Source of the DNA: Nitzschia sp. pyKryTriq1
Taxonomy: Eukaryota; Bacillariophyta; Bacillariophyceae; Bacillariales; Bacillariaceae
Reading direction: 5' to 3'
DNA: 64,000 bases
Assembly (NCBI GenBank): GCA_956465555.1
Contig: OY101118.1
Span: 2,315,751 to 2,379,750, forward strand
How positions within the stretch are numbered: position 1 is the first letter of the stretch; each line of letters starts with the position of its first letter. The translations under genes and the position numbers were made by a program. This document shows, piece after piece, positions 1 to 9,710 of this stretch. Below the pieces are notes generated by a model. That model had not been told where the DNA came from and searched no databases. It worked only from the letters and a program-made list of their open reading frames with translations.

Positions 1-1
1 C

Positions 2-1342
2 ATTGCGCCCTGGAACTACCCCTTCCACAACTCGATCAATCATGTCATTTCGGGCATTATGGCAGGAAACGCCGTTGTGGGAAAAGTCAGTGAGCATGCC
101 TCTTGGAGTGCCAATTACTTCGGGAAGATTATTCGCACCGCCTTGGAAATCAATGGGCATAACCCCGACTTGGTGGCTACCATTACCGGTATGGCAGAAG
201 CCGGACAAGCCTTGGTCCAGGATCCTCTCGTCGATAAGATCATCTTTACGGGATCGACACCGATTGGGCGCAAAGTTATGCAGAGTGCCTCGCAGAACTT
301 GACCCCTGTCATTTTGGAGTTGGGGGGCAAAGATGCCATGGTCTTCCGCCATGATTGTTCTCTCAATGAAATTCTTCCGTGGGTCATGCGGGGATGCTTT
401 CAAAATGCGGGACAAAACTGTGTCGGGGTGGAACGTGTCTTGGTCTATGAATCCCTCCACGATGAATTTGTCAAGCAAATCGTGCCCAAAGTCAAAGGAA
501 TTCGACAAGGAATTCCTCTCAATGTTCCTTCGTGTGGTGGGGATGGCAAGGTTGATTGTGGATCATTGATCATGCCTCAACAAATGGCCATTGTTCAAGC
601 GCTAGTGGACGATGCTGTCAAGAAGGGAGCCACCTTGCATTGTGGAGGAAAGAAGAACCCGAATGTGGACGGACAATTCTTTGAACCAACTGTTTTGAGG
701 TACGTGCCAATACATGCCATACATCCTTCCCAACCAACAGGAGCGATAGCAGGGCTGGCTCCTCGGTAAACCATTGACTGACTGAGTGACTGACTCACTG
801 ATCCTATTTATTTATTTGTTTTCAATATCGTCATGATGATTTATCGTAGTGGCGTAACTCCGGAAATGGACATTTTCAATCAAGAGGCGTTTGGTCCAGT
901 CATGACTATTATCAAGGTCCCCAATGACAGCGACGAAGAATGTGTCAAACTCGTCAATCAGTGCGACTTTGGATTGGGTTCCAGTATCTTTACGGCGGAC
1001 GCTCAACTGGGACTCAAGATTGGTCGTCAATTCCGAACTGGCATGCTAACAGTCAATGATTATGCCTCCAACTACTTGGTCCAATCTCTTCCTTTCGGAG
1101 GATGCAAGGAATCCGGCTTTGGACGGTTTGCTGGTATCGAGGGATTGCGAGCCTTGTGCTTGGAGCGAAGCATTGTCGTGGATCGAATTCCATTTGTCAA
1201 GACTTCGATTCCTGCCCCCATTGATTACCCCATCGATCACGTCAAGGGATTTCCTTTTACGGAATCCTTGATTCAACTCTTTTACAACGAAAGTATCCTC
1301 GGAAAGATCAAGGGAATCTTTGGACTCATCAAGAACAGTTAA
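2..1342 (+). CDS. Aldehyde dehydrogenase, ALDH22-like (5' truncated by window edge)
   Basis: NAD(P)-dependent oxidation of aldehydes to acids. Coding exons are 2-699 and 850-1342; the 150-bp intron (AG/GTACGT donor, CGTAG acceptor) splits one Ser codon and rejoins the ALDH stretch PTVL-SGVTPEMDIFNQEAFGP. About 396 residues are visible. They start in the IAPWNYPFHN motif and include the catalytic Glu of LELGGKD (codon 317-319) and the catalytic Cys of GQNCVG (codon 419-421). The distal PFGGCKESGFGRFAGIEG and the long C-terminal tail after it match plant ALDH22/yeast Msc7 rather than the ALDH2 class. In that family an N-terminal membrane segment is usual; here it would lie upstream of the window. 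It converges on the next gene with only 87 bp between the stops. Family assignment is firm; substrate is unknown. Confidence 0.93.
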
Positions 1343-1429
1343 AAATAAGCACTCTATAAATTGAATATAAGGGTGATCAACAATAGCAAGCATCATTCAT
1401 TACTTTTAGTACGCAGTACGAGTACATCA

Positions 1430-2188
1430 CTACGATGCCTTTGTTGCCCACACAGGAACCCCTGCAGCGGCAGAAGCAATCGAAATTCCCAAACACATCA
1501 ACGCAATAGTTCCCACCACGTTGAAAAAGAAGACAGTCAATCCCACAGCGACACCCTTCTTGACTTGGAATTTGTCTTGAATCCCTTGTACCACCCGATC
1601 AAAGTACATGGAAACGCTGACAGACAGAGCAAATCGAAGTGGCCGGACAATGTTGTTGAAGACATAGAATCCTGCGTACACTGCTAAAAAGGATTTCCAT
1701 TGCCCAGGAGCTAAGGGCGACAATCCCGTTCGTTTGCTAAAAATATACCACGCCAACGAAACAGTCACAGAGTAGCTGACATTACTAACCCAGCCATACG
1801 ACAAAACAACCGACATCCCTGCCTTGGCCAGTCGTTGACGAAAGGTCAAACCATCATCCGTCTTGGGAGGAAATAGACGCCTTCTGAACTTTTGAATACG
1901 GGATATCTCCTCCGCGTCGATATCCGCGCTGGTCACGAGATCGGTTGCTTCTTCTTCGTTGGTCTCCTCCTCCTTCTTGTCATCCTCACCACCGCTCTCT
2001 GCCATCCACAGACGACTGGTACCAGAGTGCGAAACGCTCGCGAACTGCACAGAACGAAATGGCATTGATTGTTGAGGATGTTTCAAAACACGGCCACTGT
2101 ACTCCATAAGAGGGGAAAAGGCACGAGCCATCGTTAACGTGACGATCCAGGCGAGGAGGACGCGAACACTTCTTGACGATTTCATCAT
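1430..2188 (-). CDS. Plastid-targeted small integral membrane protein (possibly DUF1279/FAM210-like)
   Basis: 252 residues, intronless. Residues 1-24 form a signal peptide ending in ARAFSP, the diatom A/F plastid-import cleavage motif. A Ser/Thr/Arg transit-like stretch follows, then an acidic Glu/Asp linker (about 66-95). The C-terminal half holds about three hydrophobic segments (about 133-150, 165-185 and 215-245). This predicts a protein of the plastid envelope or thylakoid. The layout, a basic LTFRQRLAKAG entry followed by helices and a conserved VRP turn, resembles DUF1279/FAM210 proteins, but I cannot confirm homology by eye. It shares a 950-bp divergent upstream region with the membrane-protein gene at 3141. 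Confidence 0.75.
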   Translation of the reverse strand: MMKSSRSVRVLLAWIVTLTMARAFSPLMEYSGRVLKHPQQSMPFRSVQFASVSHSGTSRLWMAESGGEDDKKEEETNEEEATDLVTSADIDAEEISRIQKFRRRLFPPKTDDGLTFRQRLAKAGMSVVLSYGWVSNVSYSVTVSLAWYIFSKRTGLSPLAPGQWKSFLAVYAGFYVFNNIVRPLRFALSVSVSMYFDRVVQGIQDKFQVKKGVAVGLTVFFFNVVGTIALMCLGISIASAAAGVPVWATKAS

Positions 2189-3140
2189 GTATGATATCTT
2201 CTCTTCTCTTTCGCGCTAAGAATCCAATGCGGTCTTTCCCACCGCAATGAAACGATGATTGATTGGAGGGGTTGTTAAGATAGTGGGAAACCCATATACC
2301 GATAGTGTTATCACTGTCACCGTTCATCGTTGGGGTGATGACCAGAAAGTTGTTTTGGTTGTGGCGATGATGCAAATCCATATCCAAACGTACCGGTACA
2401 AGTACTTGTACCGTACTCGTACACGTACGAACGCGTACCTGTACGGAACGTCAACTTCAAAAACTTGTACTCGAATGTAGCATTCGAACCAGTCGTCGAA
2501 GTCCAGTCGAAAGAGTCAAGGCGGGACTTGATTTTAAAATAATGATTACAGTATTTACGCATGTATGGCCGACGCAACTCCAACTTCTTCGAAAAAACAA
2601 AAGCGAGAGCATGCGCTCCCACATACAACGGAACACGTGCCGTCGACGAAAAGAGCGCGAGGCCGATCAATGGCATGCGAAAAACCAATACAAGTACATG
2701 CACGAGAAGAGCGACGGGCTCGATCAACTGCCGGTCGGCACAAGTAAAATAGTACAATACCGTTTATTGGCTTTTCCTGTCCGACAAAAAATATAGCGTG
2801 CCCGCGACCGCCGGCATGGCATCGCTCTCTTCTCTCTTCCTGCAAATACTCGTAACTCTTACGTACTGTAGTTAGCATCGTTCTTAATCGTGCGTTGTTG
2901 GCTGCTGTCGGATTGTATCGTAAGTACAAGAACCGGTAGAGAACGAGAGGAAGGAAGATAGTTTCCCAAATCGATCAACATACCGTGGTATCTCACAACA
3001 CAACACGACAACGCTCTCAACGAGGAGTAAAGTCCGAGGCCGAAGGAAGGGTGCTTCCTTGATAGACCTGCTCGAAGAGTTTAGAGGAATTGAATACGGA
3101 CTGACTGTAGGATCGATCGGGCGGAACTTCTTTCAGAGGA
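2189..3140. promoter_or_regulatory. Divergent intergenic region, 950 bp
   Basis: Lies between two divergent gene starts and should contain both promoters. It carries a TACCGGTACAAGTACTTGTACCG-type palindromic tract at about 2388-2430. The rest holds only short open frames with no coding character. Confidence 0.4.
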
Positions 3141-4182
3141 ATGAAGCGATCCAGGAATCGGATCGCTGCCCTTGGGATCTTTGCTGTACTGGGATCCGGT
3201 TTGATCAAGGCTTCAATTGGCGGTGGTTATGATGACTACGTGGAAGATAGATTGGGGGAGCAGTACATTAGTCAGGAGTGCGCCCCGCGACAAACGCGAA
3301 GACGGAGAGCCACGGTGACTGGGGTAGATTTGACCTGTGATTCCCAGTTGGACGACGATAGCGCTAGTTACACCAATAATCTTTCATGCAAGCCCGGCGA
3401 CCTAGCAAGAGTGGCTATTTCATGTACGTATAACACCGTCTCCGATCTGCATTTCCCTTTCGTACCGACTTGATCCTTGTTCTCACATTCTTGTTTTGCC
3501 CCCATGGAAACAACTCTCTCGAAATCGCTTTTCTTCTTATTTTTTAGTTGAGCTTCGAAAATGGTCGAGAAGTACTGATATTTATATTGACCTAAACTCG
3601 ACAGCTTTGGGAAAATCACAGCGCGTCTACAAAAACAGTGACCTTTGCCAAATGCGGAACCTTGCGTATTGGGGGGATGAAGAAGCTAGAGATGTGGGTG
3701 ACGATCTCTATGCCCACGCTAAATCTTCAATCTGCCCTCCTCGGAATGGACCTTATACACTCTTTACCAGCTTCACATTGCCATCCTATTCGAAATCTAG
3801 CGACCATGACTTCGTACCTGACCTGCGGATCAAATTTTTTGACGAAGACCGCACCCTCGTTGGATGCGTCGAAACCGGAAACTTGGCAGAAATCTCTTTC
3901 AATAAGGCAAAGGAACGCAAGGGACAAGAATTCTTTGTGCTGAGCATTTTGCTTTTGTGCCTGGTATCTACCTTGTGCATAATTGGCCATGGTAGACGCC
4001 GGAGGAAAGGACGACAGGCCATAATGAAGAAACAAAACTCGATGTTGCGGCGATTTCACTATGTTCAAACAAACCGCAACGGTGATTTTTCGAATCCGTC
4101 TGTGTCGGCATCGCGTTCCTTTGGCAGCTCAACGACGGGGTCTCGACTACCTTCATTTCCTACGATTCCAGAAGTGAATTGA
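3141..4182 (+). CDS. Secreted type I single-pass membrane protein, unknown family
   Basis: Two exons, 3141-3423 and 3548-4182. The 124-bp intron (T/GTACGT to TTTTTTAG) gives 305 residues. An N-terminal signal peptide (about 8-25) is followed by a roughly 195-residue ectodomain with spaced cysteines, including ECAP, LTCDS, LSCKPG, DLCQ, SICPP and VGCVE. A basic RRRRA run near residue 55 could be a proprotein-processing site. One transmembrane helix (FFVLSILLLCLVSTLCII, about 223-243) is followed by a basic, Ser-rich cytoplasmic tail. The cysteine-paired beta-rich ectodomain loosely recalls ML/lectin-like lipid-binding folds, but I do not recognise the family. It converges on the Vma22-like gene. 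Confidence 0.72.
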
Positions 4183-4694
4183 TTCTTCAAGTTGAAGGGA
4201 ATGCTCTTACAGAAAGATGACTCCTCCTCCTCGGCTCGCATTGATGGACTTTCGATGCGGATTGGCTGGAGTTTTACATTATTCCGCGTATCCTGTTCAA
4301 AAACTGGCATTCATTATCGAAATTACATTGTGGGCCTTCCACACCTTGTCTGGAGGCCCGTCGTGGTCATACAGTAGGTCTGCCCAGGCAACAATGCCTG
4401 TGCGAGTACTGTACGAACACCCCAAATCACTATGCTTGCGCCACGCTTCTCTCTGCAGGCAACACAAATACTGTAAGCTACATATATAGCTTTGCTGCAA
4501 CATGCTACAAGTCGATGTGTCGGCTTTTATCATGGAGTTGTCCTTGGATTCAAGATTCTCAAAGGTATGCCTCACTAGTCTAGAGTGCGTAATTCACTTC
4601 AACGATGCAACCCGAATTCACCATCATCAGTTCACGCTGAACTTCAAAGTTGATTTCTTAAGATATGTATAAGTTGATTTACTGTGATGTAGCT
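4183..4694. other. Convergent intergenic, no gene seen
   Basis: About 510 bp between two convergent stops. Only short frames without coding features are present. It should hold both 3' UTRs. Confidence 0.4.
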
Positions 4695-5369
4695 CTACTT
4701 TGTTCCCTTTGCTTGATTCAAATGATGCAAAATCCGAGCTGCCTGGCTAGCAGCCACAATGTACGAATCCAATGCTGCCTTGGCATGTTGCTGTGCCAGC
4801 TTTAGGTCCCCCGGACGTACACCATGGAACAGTTCCAGGGGATCCCGCTGCAATAGCTTTTCTTCTTCATCTACAATGACATCTTCTGTCATGCCAGTGT
4901 CGGCGGCTTCGTTGCTGCTGGCAGCAACAACAATTTCTTTGCCTTTGTTTTTGCGCTGCCGTAGTCCACCACTCGTTCCTGAGGATAAGGCGGGCCCTCC
5001 TACTAATGATGCGGAACCAGGATTCTCTTTGTTGGCACTCTTTTCCTCCAAGGCATCCACGGATTCCCAATCTGGTGCGCTACGAGTACTACCCAATGAC
5101 GACGGTTTTTCTGCTTCCGAAATCAGACTTGGCTCATCATCATCTTTGTTGTTTCGATCTCGCACCATAGTCCTGGCCCGTAGTTCCTCCCGAACCTGAT
5201 CCGCCGAAAAAGTATCCTCCATGCTCATAATACCTCTATTTTGTTTCCGACGGAGCTTTGTGATTTGCCAGAGACTCTTTTTGAGAGCTACATTGCCTGC
5301 TTCATTCGCGTCGACGTACTCTTGGAGATCGGTCAAGACCGACAAACGAACTTGACTCTGACTTGACAT
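4695..5369 (-). CDS. V-ATPase assembly factor Vma22/CCDC115-like protein
   Basis: 224 residues using the ATG at 5369 (MSSQSQ). An in-frame upstream ATG would add 21 residues that look like promoter translation. The N-terminal helix (LTDLQEYVDANEAG...LKKSLWQITKLRRKQNRG) and C-terminal helix are separated by a long acidic/polar linker. The C-terminal block DPLELFHGVRPGDLKLAQ matches the Vma22/CCDC115 signature (DPL.xFG.LVPPsLRxAQ). The following Ala-rich helix is where the family pairs its helical hairpin. In yeast and animals this ER/COPI factor works with Vma12/Vma21 to assemble the V0 sector. The assignment rests on this short motif plus overall layout and length. Confidence 0.65.
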   Translation of the reverse strand: MSSQSQVRLSVLTDLQEYVDANEAGNVALKKSLWQITKLRRKQNRGIMSMEDTFSADQVREELRARTMVRDRNNKDDDEPSLISEAEKPSSLGSTRSAPDWESVDALEEKSANKENPGSASLVGGPALSSGTSGGLRQRKNKGKEIVVAASSNEAADTGMTEDVIVDEEEKLLQRDPLELFHGVRPGDLKLAQQHAKAALDSYIVAASQAARILHHLNQAKGTK

Positions 5370-5883
5370 GATGAGATAGAATGATGGATGCACGAGATGG
5401 TACAAGTACTGTATACTATACTTTGGCGACACTAGTAGTTGAGAGAGGAGTGGAGTAGGTAGGATCCGGATAGGGTAATGCTGCGATTACCAGTAGAGAC
5501 TACTTGTACTGCTACCGGTACAGTCGTAGTGGTGTTAGCAAATTGTTTGCTGTTTCACATTCGAAAAGCCCAGTCCCAGGGGGCAAGCAAGCCCAAAGAG
5601 CCGACATGGTTTGACCAATCCGACTTCTCTTATCGCGCATCCTGCGCGACGCTGCCTTCCACGTGCAAACGTGCGGTGCTCCGAGAGCCGCAACTTTTTG
5701 TTTTGTGCTGTGTGTTGTTTGTCGTTGGTGTTGTGTGTTGTTGTCTCGTCAAAAGCAAGCAAGCAAGCAAGCAAGCAATACAGTAACTTTCCTCATTGTA
5801 GTTCACCATACCGGTAGAACGGCATCATCAAGCTCTTCTCTCGGTTTCTCATTCCTTCTTGGCGTATCTTGACTTGATTTAAA
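5370..5883. promoter_or_regulatory. Divergent promoter region with (AAGC)n microsatellite
   Basis: 514 bp between the divergent Vma22-like and PheRS genes, probably a bidirectional promoter. It holds an (AAGC)6.5 repeat at 5753-5778 and TACCGGTA-type palindromes at about 5512-5524 and 5810-5818. Confidence 0.45.
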
Positions 5884-7812
5884 ATGCCTACGGTCGCTGT
5901 GGAAAAGGACGCGTTCTTCACGCACTTGGGACGAACGTACACGGACGAAGCCTTCGACGAGCTTTGCTTTGAGTTTGGGATCGAACTGGACGAAATCACC
6001 AGTGAACGAGAAGAGGCCCAGAAATCTGAAACGGTCAAATTGAGCAAGGAACAAATTGCTGCTCTTTCCGACACGGTGGTTTACAAGATTGATGTTCCCG
6101 CCAATCGCTATGACCTCTTGTGCGTGGAGGGGTTGAGCCGAGCCCTGCGAATCTTCTTGGGCGATCAAGACGCTCCCGAGTTCAAAATCATCACGGGAGA
6201 GCCAACGGCTGTCATGACTGTGAAAAAGACTAATACCGATACTATCCGTCCATTTGTTGTCTCGGCTATTCTAAAGGACGTCACTTTCACGCCAGAGCGA
6301 TACAATTCCTTCATTGACTTGCAGGATCAGTTGCACCGCAACTTGTGTCGCCAACGAACACTTGTGGCGATTGGGACCCATGATTTGGATACGGTTGAAG
6401 GCCCTTTTACTTATGATGCACGACCTGGATCGGATATCAACTTTGTTCCTTTGACTCCTGACGATCGGAGTTTCAATGCCAAGGAGCTCTTGGAGTTTTA
6501 TGAAACGCAGGTGGCGGGAAAGCACTTGAAGCCCTACGTTCCCATCATCAAGGACTCGCCTTTGTATCCTGTCATTCTCGACTCACAAGAACGAGTCCTT
6601 TCGCTACCACCCATTATCAATGGAAGCCACTCCAAGATTACGCTGAATACCAAGAATGTCTTCATCGAATGTACAGCTACGGATTTGACCAAGGCCAATA
6701 TTGTTTTGGACACGGTCGTTACCATGTTCAGTGAATACTGTGCACAACCCTTTACTGTCGTTCCCGTCACTGTCCAGTACGAAGATGCCAGTGGTACCAT
6801 TGTGGATTCGTATGTCACCCCCAAGCTCTTTGTCCGACAGGAAAGAGCAACGGTGGACTTTTGCAACAGTTTGATTGGAATCAACATTTCTGCTTCGCAA
6901 ATGCAAACACTCTGCAACAAGATTCAGCTGGGACCCGCGACCTTGTTGGAAAATGATACGGTCCTGGAAGTTACCGTCCCACCGACTCGGTCGGATATTT
7001 TGCACGCCGTGGACATCGCTGAAGATATTGGTATCGCGTACGGATACAACAATATTGTCAAAAAGGTCCCTTCTACCAACACGGTTGGTGGTGAATTTCC
7101 TCTCAACCAACTTGGAGACTTGTTGCGAGAAGAAATTGGACGTGCGGGATACACAGAAGTATTGACACATGGTTTGTGCAGTATTCATGATAACTTTACG
7201 GCCCTCCAATGTCCCATCAGGGAAGACCTGGCGGTTTCCTTGAGCAACCCTGCCAATATCGAGTACCAGGTGGTCAGGACCACCTTGTTGCCAGGACTAT
7301 TGAAAACACTGCAACACAACAAATCTGCTTCGTTCAGCAATGGCTTCAAGTTGTTTGAAATCAGTGACGTCGTCCTTGTCGATAAGGAATATGTCATGAC
7401 GGAAACGATTGTAGGAACCAAGAATGTTCGCAAACTTGCCGCCGTTTACGCCGGCCCTACATCCGGATTTGAAATTATCCACGGTCTTGTAGATCGCATC
7501 ATGACCTTGACTGAAGTAGCACCCGAGGCGGAATATGTGTCTACCAGTGTCAAGAAGGCCCAAGCCGAAGAAGAGCAATACCGAGTCAGCAAAGAAGGGT
7601 GGTACTATACGATTGCTCCACTGGCGGCCGATGCTCACGAGTTCAACATGTACTTTGCGGGTCGTGCCGCGCAAGTTATGTTGACCAAACCAGGAAGCAG
7701 CGATAAAATTCGCATGGGAACCTTTGGAATATTGCACCCAAACGTATTGAAGAACTTTGATATCCTGTATCCGTCAACAGTTATGGAACTGGACCTGGAA
7801 CTCCTAATGTAA
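5884..7812 (+). CDS. FARSB: Phenylalanyl-tRNA synthetase beta subunit, cytosolic
   Basis: Charges tRNA-Phe as the non-catalytic beta chain of the alpha2-beta2 enzyme. The 642 residues are intronless; the eukaryotic protein is usually about 590. Recognisable blocks are the N-terminal VYKIDVPANRYDLLCVEG, the B3/B4 editing region (about 110-300), the B5 DNA-binding-like domain (about 337-392, with VPPTRSDILHAVDIAEDIGIAYGYN), and the catalytic-like core (about 400-640) ending in MGTFGILHPNVLKNFDI. There is no transit peptide, and the architecture is archaeal/eukaryotic cytosolic rather than bacterial or organellar. The start is the only ATG ahead of the conserved N-terminus. Modest length excess comes from loops. 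Confidence 0.96.
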   Translation: MPTVAVEKDAFFTHLGRTYTDEAFDELCFEFGIELDEITSEREEAQKSETVKLSKEQIAALSDTVVYKIDVPANRYDLLCVEGLSRALRIFLGDQDAPEFKIITGEPTAVMTVKKTNTDTIRPFVVSAILKDVTFTPERYNSFIDLQDQLHRNLCRQRTLVAIGTHDLDTVEGPFTYDARPGSDINFVPLTPDDRSFNAKELLEFYETQVAGKHLKPYVPIIKDSPLYPVILDSQERVLSLPPIINGSHSKITLNTKNVFIECTATDLTKANIVLDTVVTMFSEYCAQPFTVVPVTVQYEDASGTIVDSYVTPKLFVRQERATVDFCNSLIGINISASQMQTLCNKIQLGPATLLENDTVLEVTVPPTRSDILHAVDIAEDIGIAYGYNNIVKKVPSTNTVGGEFPLNQLGDLLREEIGRAGYTEVLTHGLCSIHDNFTALQCPIREDLAVSLSNPANIEYQVVRTTLLPGLLKTLQHNKSASFSNGFKLFEISDVVLVDKEYVMTETIVGTKNVRKLAAVYAGPTSGFEIIHGLVDRIMTLTEVAPEAEYVSTSVKKAQAEEEQYRVSKEGWYYTIAPLAADAHEFNMYFAGRAAQVMLTKPGSSDKIRMGTFGILHPNVLKNFDILYPSTVMELDLELLM

Positions 7813-8490
7813 CACATCGATTCAAAATCAAATCTAATCTAATCCAGTTTGATATTAAAATTGATTGAAAGAAGTGCCAAGTAGTATGCATTGCGCAATG
7901 CCTCCATTATTTGCATCTATTTGGTGTTTTTTATCTGCTTGTACTGCACCGGTACGCATTCTACTCCTCTGATGGTACCAGGTACTAAACATACCAGTAC
8001 TGTAGACTATCTATCTATCGTTGTACTACTAGATAGAATACCGGAACTATAGTATGTACCGGTACCGTACCGGTACCGGTACCTTGGTACCGGTACCTGG
8101 TACCTGGTATCGCATCGGTATATGTGTCCAATCCGGCGTCCGGCGTCCGTCAAATGGCTGGAAACGGCGGGGGGAAGGCCAGGCGAAGAAAAACGCGCAC
8201 CATACACCGACACCGTCCAGAAATCCATACGGTACCTGGTACGGTACACCGCTGCGTACCGGTACCTGGTACTGTACAACTGTAGGACACGAAAGCAGAA
8301 AGCGCAAACCGTACGAAACGAGTGAGCAAAATACGAGTACACCTCCGCCCACCACCTCAACAACGCACGAATCACGACCGCCTCTTCTTTCTTCCTCATC
8401 GCCACTGTCTGCAGTTTAGTTTAGTTTAGTTTAGTTTCCTTTTCTGAAATCGAATGCTTGTTTACCCATTACAACAAGACGATACGTACA
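7813..8490. repeat. Intergenic with dense TACCGGTA palindromes and (AGTTT)5
   Basis: 680 bp between co-directional genes. Positions 7948-8110 and 8228-8278 are almost pure runs of TACCGGTAC, GGTACCTGGTACC and related self-complementary units. Five exact AGTTT copies at 8413-8437 sit about 55 bp before the PAM18 start. Open frames here translate the repeat (VPVPVRYRY-like) and are not genes. Confidence 0.7.
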
Positions 8491-9192
8491 ATGATATCCA
8501 ACTATAGCAGAAGAGTCATCCTGCGGCAATCCTTGAACCAGCGTGGCCGATGGAGCGGACAACAATTATTGCAACAACCTTGCCGACATCACCAGCAACG
8601 ACCACCGCTGGGCCTGTCGTCGACGGCGGACCTCCACACGTTTGCCCTGGCCCGGAATGAGAAAGATGAAGAGAAGCAGACGCGATTATATCACAGTACA
8701 GCTCCCTCAGAGCGAGTGGTTGCTGCCATTCTGGGTTTGGCCACCCTTTCAGCCGTGGGTTATGCCGGTGCATCGGCGGCCAAGTCCTACGAAGAGTGGA
8801 AGGCAGCTCAGCCGTCGCCGGAAGAATTGGAAGAAATGAGAAAGGCGGACGAAGCCGAGCGAAAAAAGGCAGAGGCCGAGGGAGGTAAAACACAAAACGC
8901 CCAGGATCAAAAGAGCGAAGGCAGTACTAGTGACAGACCGAGGGAGAACTTTTTCAAGACCTTTTTTGACGTTGGCACCAAATATTACGAAGGGGGCTTT
9001 GAAGAGACGATGACGAAGCGAGAAGCAGCGTTGATTCTTGGTGTCCGCGAATCGGCATCGCCACAGCGAATCAAAGATGCGCACCGCAAGCTGCTGATTT
9101 TGAACCACCCCGATACAGGTGGCTCTACATACCTTTCCGGAAAGCTAAACGAGGCAAAGGAGCTACTGTTAAAAGGAAGAGCCCGAGTGTAA
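8491..9192 (+). CDS. Mitochondrial import motor co-chaperone PAM18/TIM14 (DNAJC19-like)
   Basis: J-protein of the presequence-translocase motor at the inner membrane, stimulating mtHsp70 during matrix import. The 233 residues start at ATG 8491, the first ATG in the frame. A basic, Gln/Arg-rich presequence (1-50) precedes one transmembrane helix ([18 protein letters not shown]), which is followed by a Glu/Lys-rich spacer. The C-terminal degenerate J domain has [38 protein letters not shown], with the HPD triad, and LNEAKELLL. The spacer (about 55 residues) is longer than in yeast or human. Family assignment is strong. Confidence 0.93.
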   Translation: MISNYSRRVILRQSLNQRGRWSGQQLLQQPCRHHQQRPPLGLSSTADLHTFALARNEKDEEKQTRLYHSTAPSERVVAAILGLATLSAVGYAGASAAKSYEEWKAAQPSPEELEEMRKADEAERKKAEAEGGKTQNAQDQKSEGSTSDRPRENFFKTFFDVGTKYYEGGFEETMTKREAALILGVRESASPQRIKDAHRKLLILNHPDTGGSTYLSGKLNEAKELLLKGRARV

Positions 9193-9424
9193 GAGAGAAG
9201 AGACAATTTTGTGGCAACGGAACGGCGTGATCAATTTGCTTCATCGATCACCCCCCATCCTACAGCGCATGTTCTGCGCAATAACTTTCGAATGTTTCAA
9301 ACTAGATAGCAACTCAAGTCCCATATCTATCTTAGAGAAGCACGCCAAGAACACACGTATATACATATCCATGTACGTAATATCTAATATCAATCAACTT
9401 CACGCCTCGCTTTGTGTGCTGGGA

Positions 9425-9643
9425 ATGGCAAAGGAAATTCGAACTTTTGTTCTTGCCTCGTGTGTCCTCGGTGGTAGTGCGTTCTATACAGCGGATCGAT
9501 TGCGATGGAAGCAACAAGAGCGTACGATTCTCGAGTTAACCTCGAGCCCGACTGCCCCCCCCCCCCCCCCCCCACCACCACCACCACCACCACGTCAGTG
9601 GTCATGTAAGAATAGTGTCTTCTTTGACGATATCATTTCTTGA
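9425..9643 (+). CDS. Possible small single-helix protein with polyproline tract (doubtful)
   Basis: 72-residue frame MAKEIRTFVLASCVLGGSAF... with one hydrophobic helix followed by DRLRWKQQER, then 12 prolines encoded by the C-run/CCA repeat. The helix followed by Q..ER faintly recalls PET117-type assembly factors. A putative splice donor (AT/GTAAGA at 9605) could change the end. It could equally be chance coding beside a microsatellite. Confidence 0.25.
   Translation: MAKEIRTFVLASCVLGGSAFYTADRLRWKQQERTILELTSSPTAPPPPPPPPPPPPRQWSCKNSVFFDDIIS
9555..9593 (+). repeat. Poly-C (19) followed by (CCA)n
   Basis: A 19-base homopolymer of C runs directly into about six ACC/CCA units. The exact length may be uncertain in the assembly. 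Confidence 0.9.
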
Positions 9644-9710
9644 AGGTGTCGAACTTGGATAGGGGATTGGATCCATACCACAGTTCTGAGAGTGCCCTAC
9701 TTAGGCCTGC

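Noticed and set aside
8007-8405. 100-130 codon frames on both strands
   Set aside because: They translate the GGTACC/TACCGG field into VPVPVRYRY-like peptides; repeat artefact.
8413-8437. (AGTTT)5 as an internal telomere-like tract
   Set aside because: TTTAGGG/TTAGGG telomere repeats need G-runs; this is a plain pentanucleotide microsatellite.
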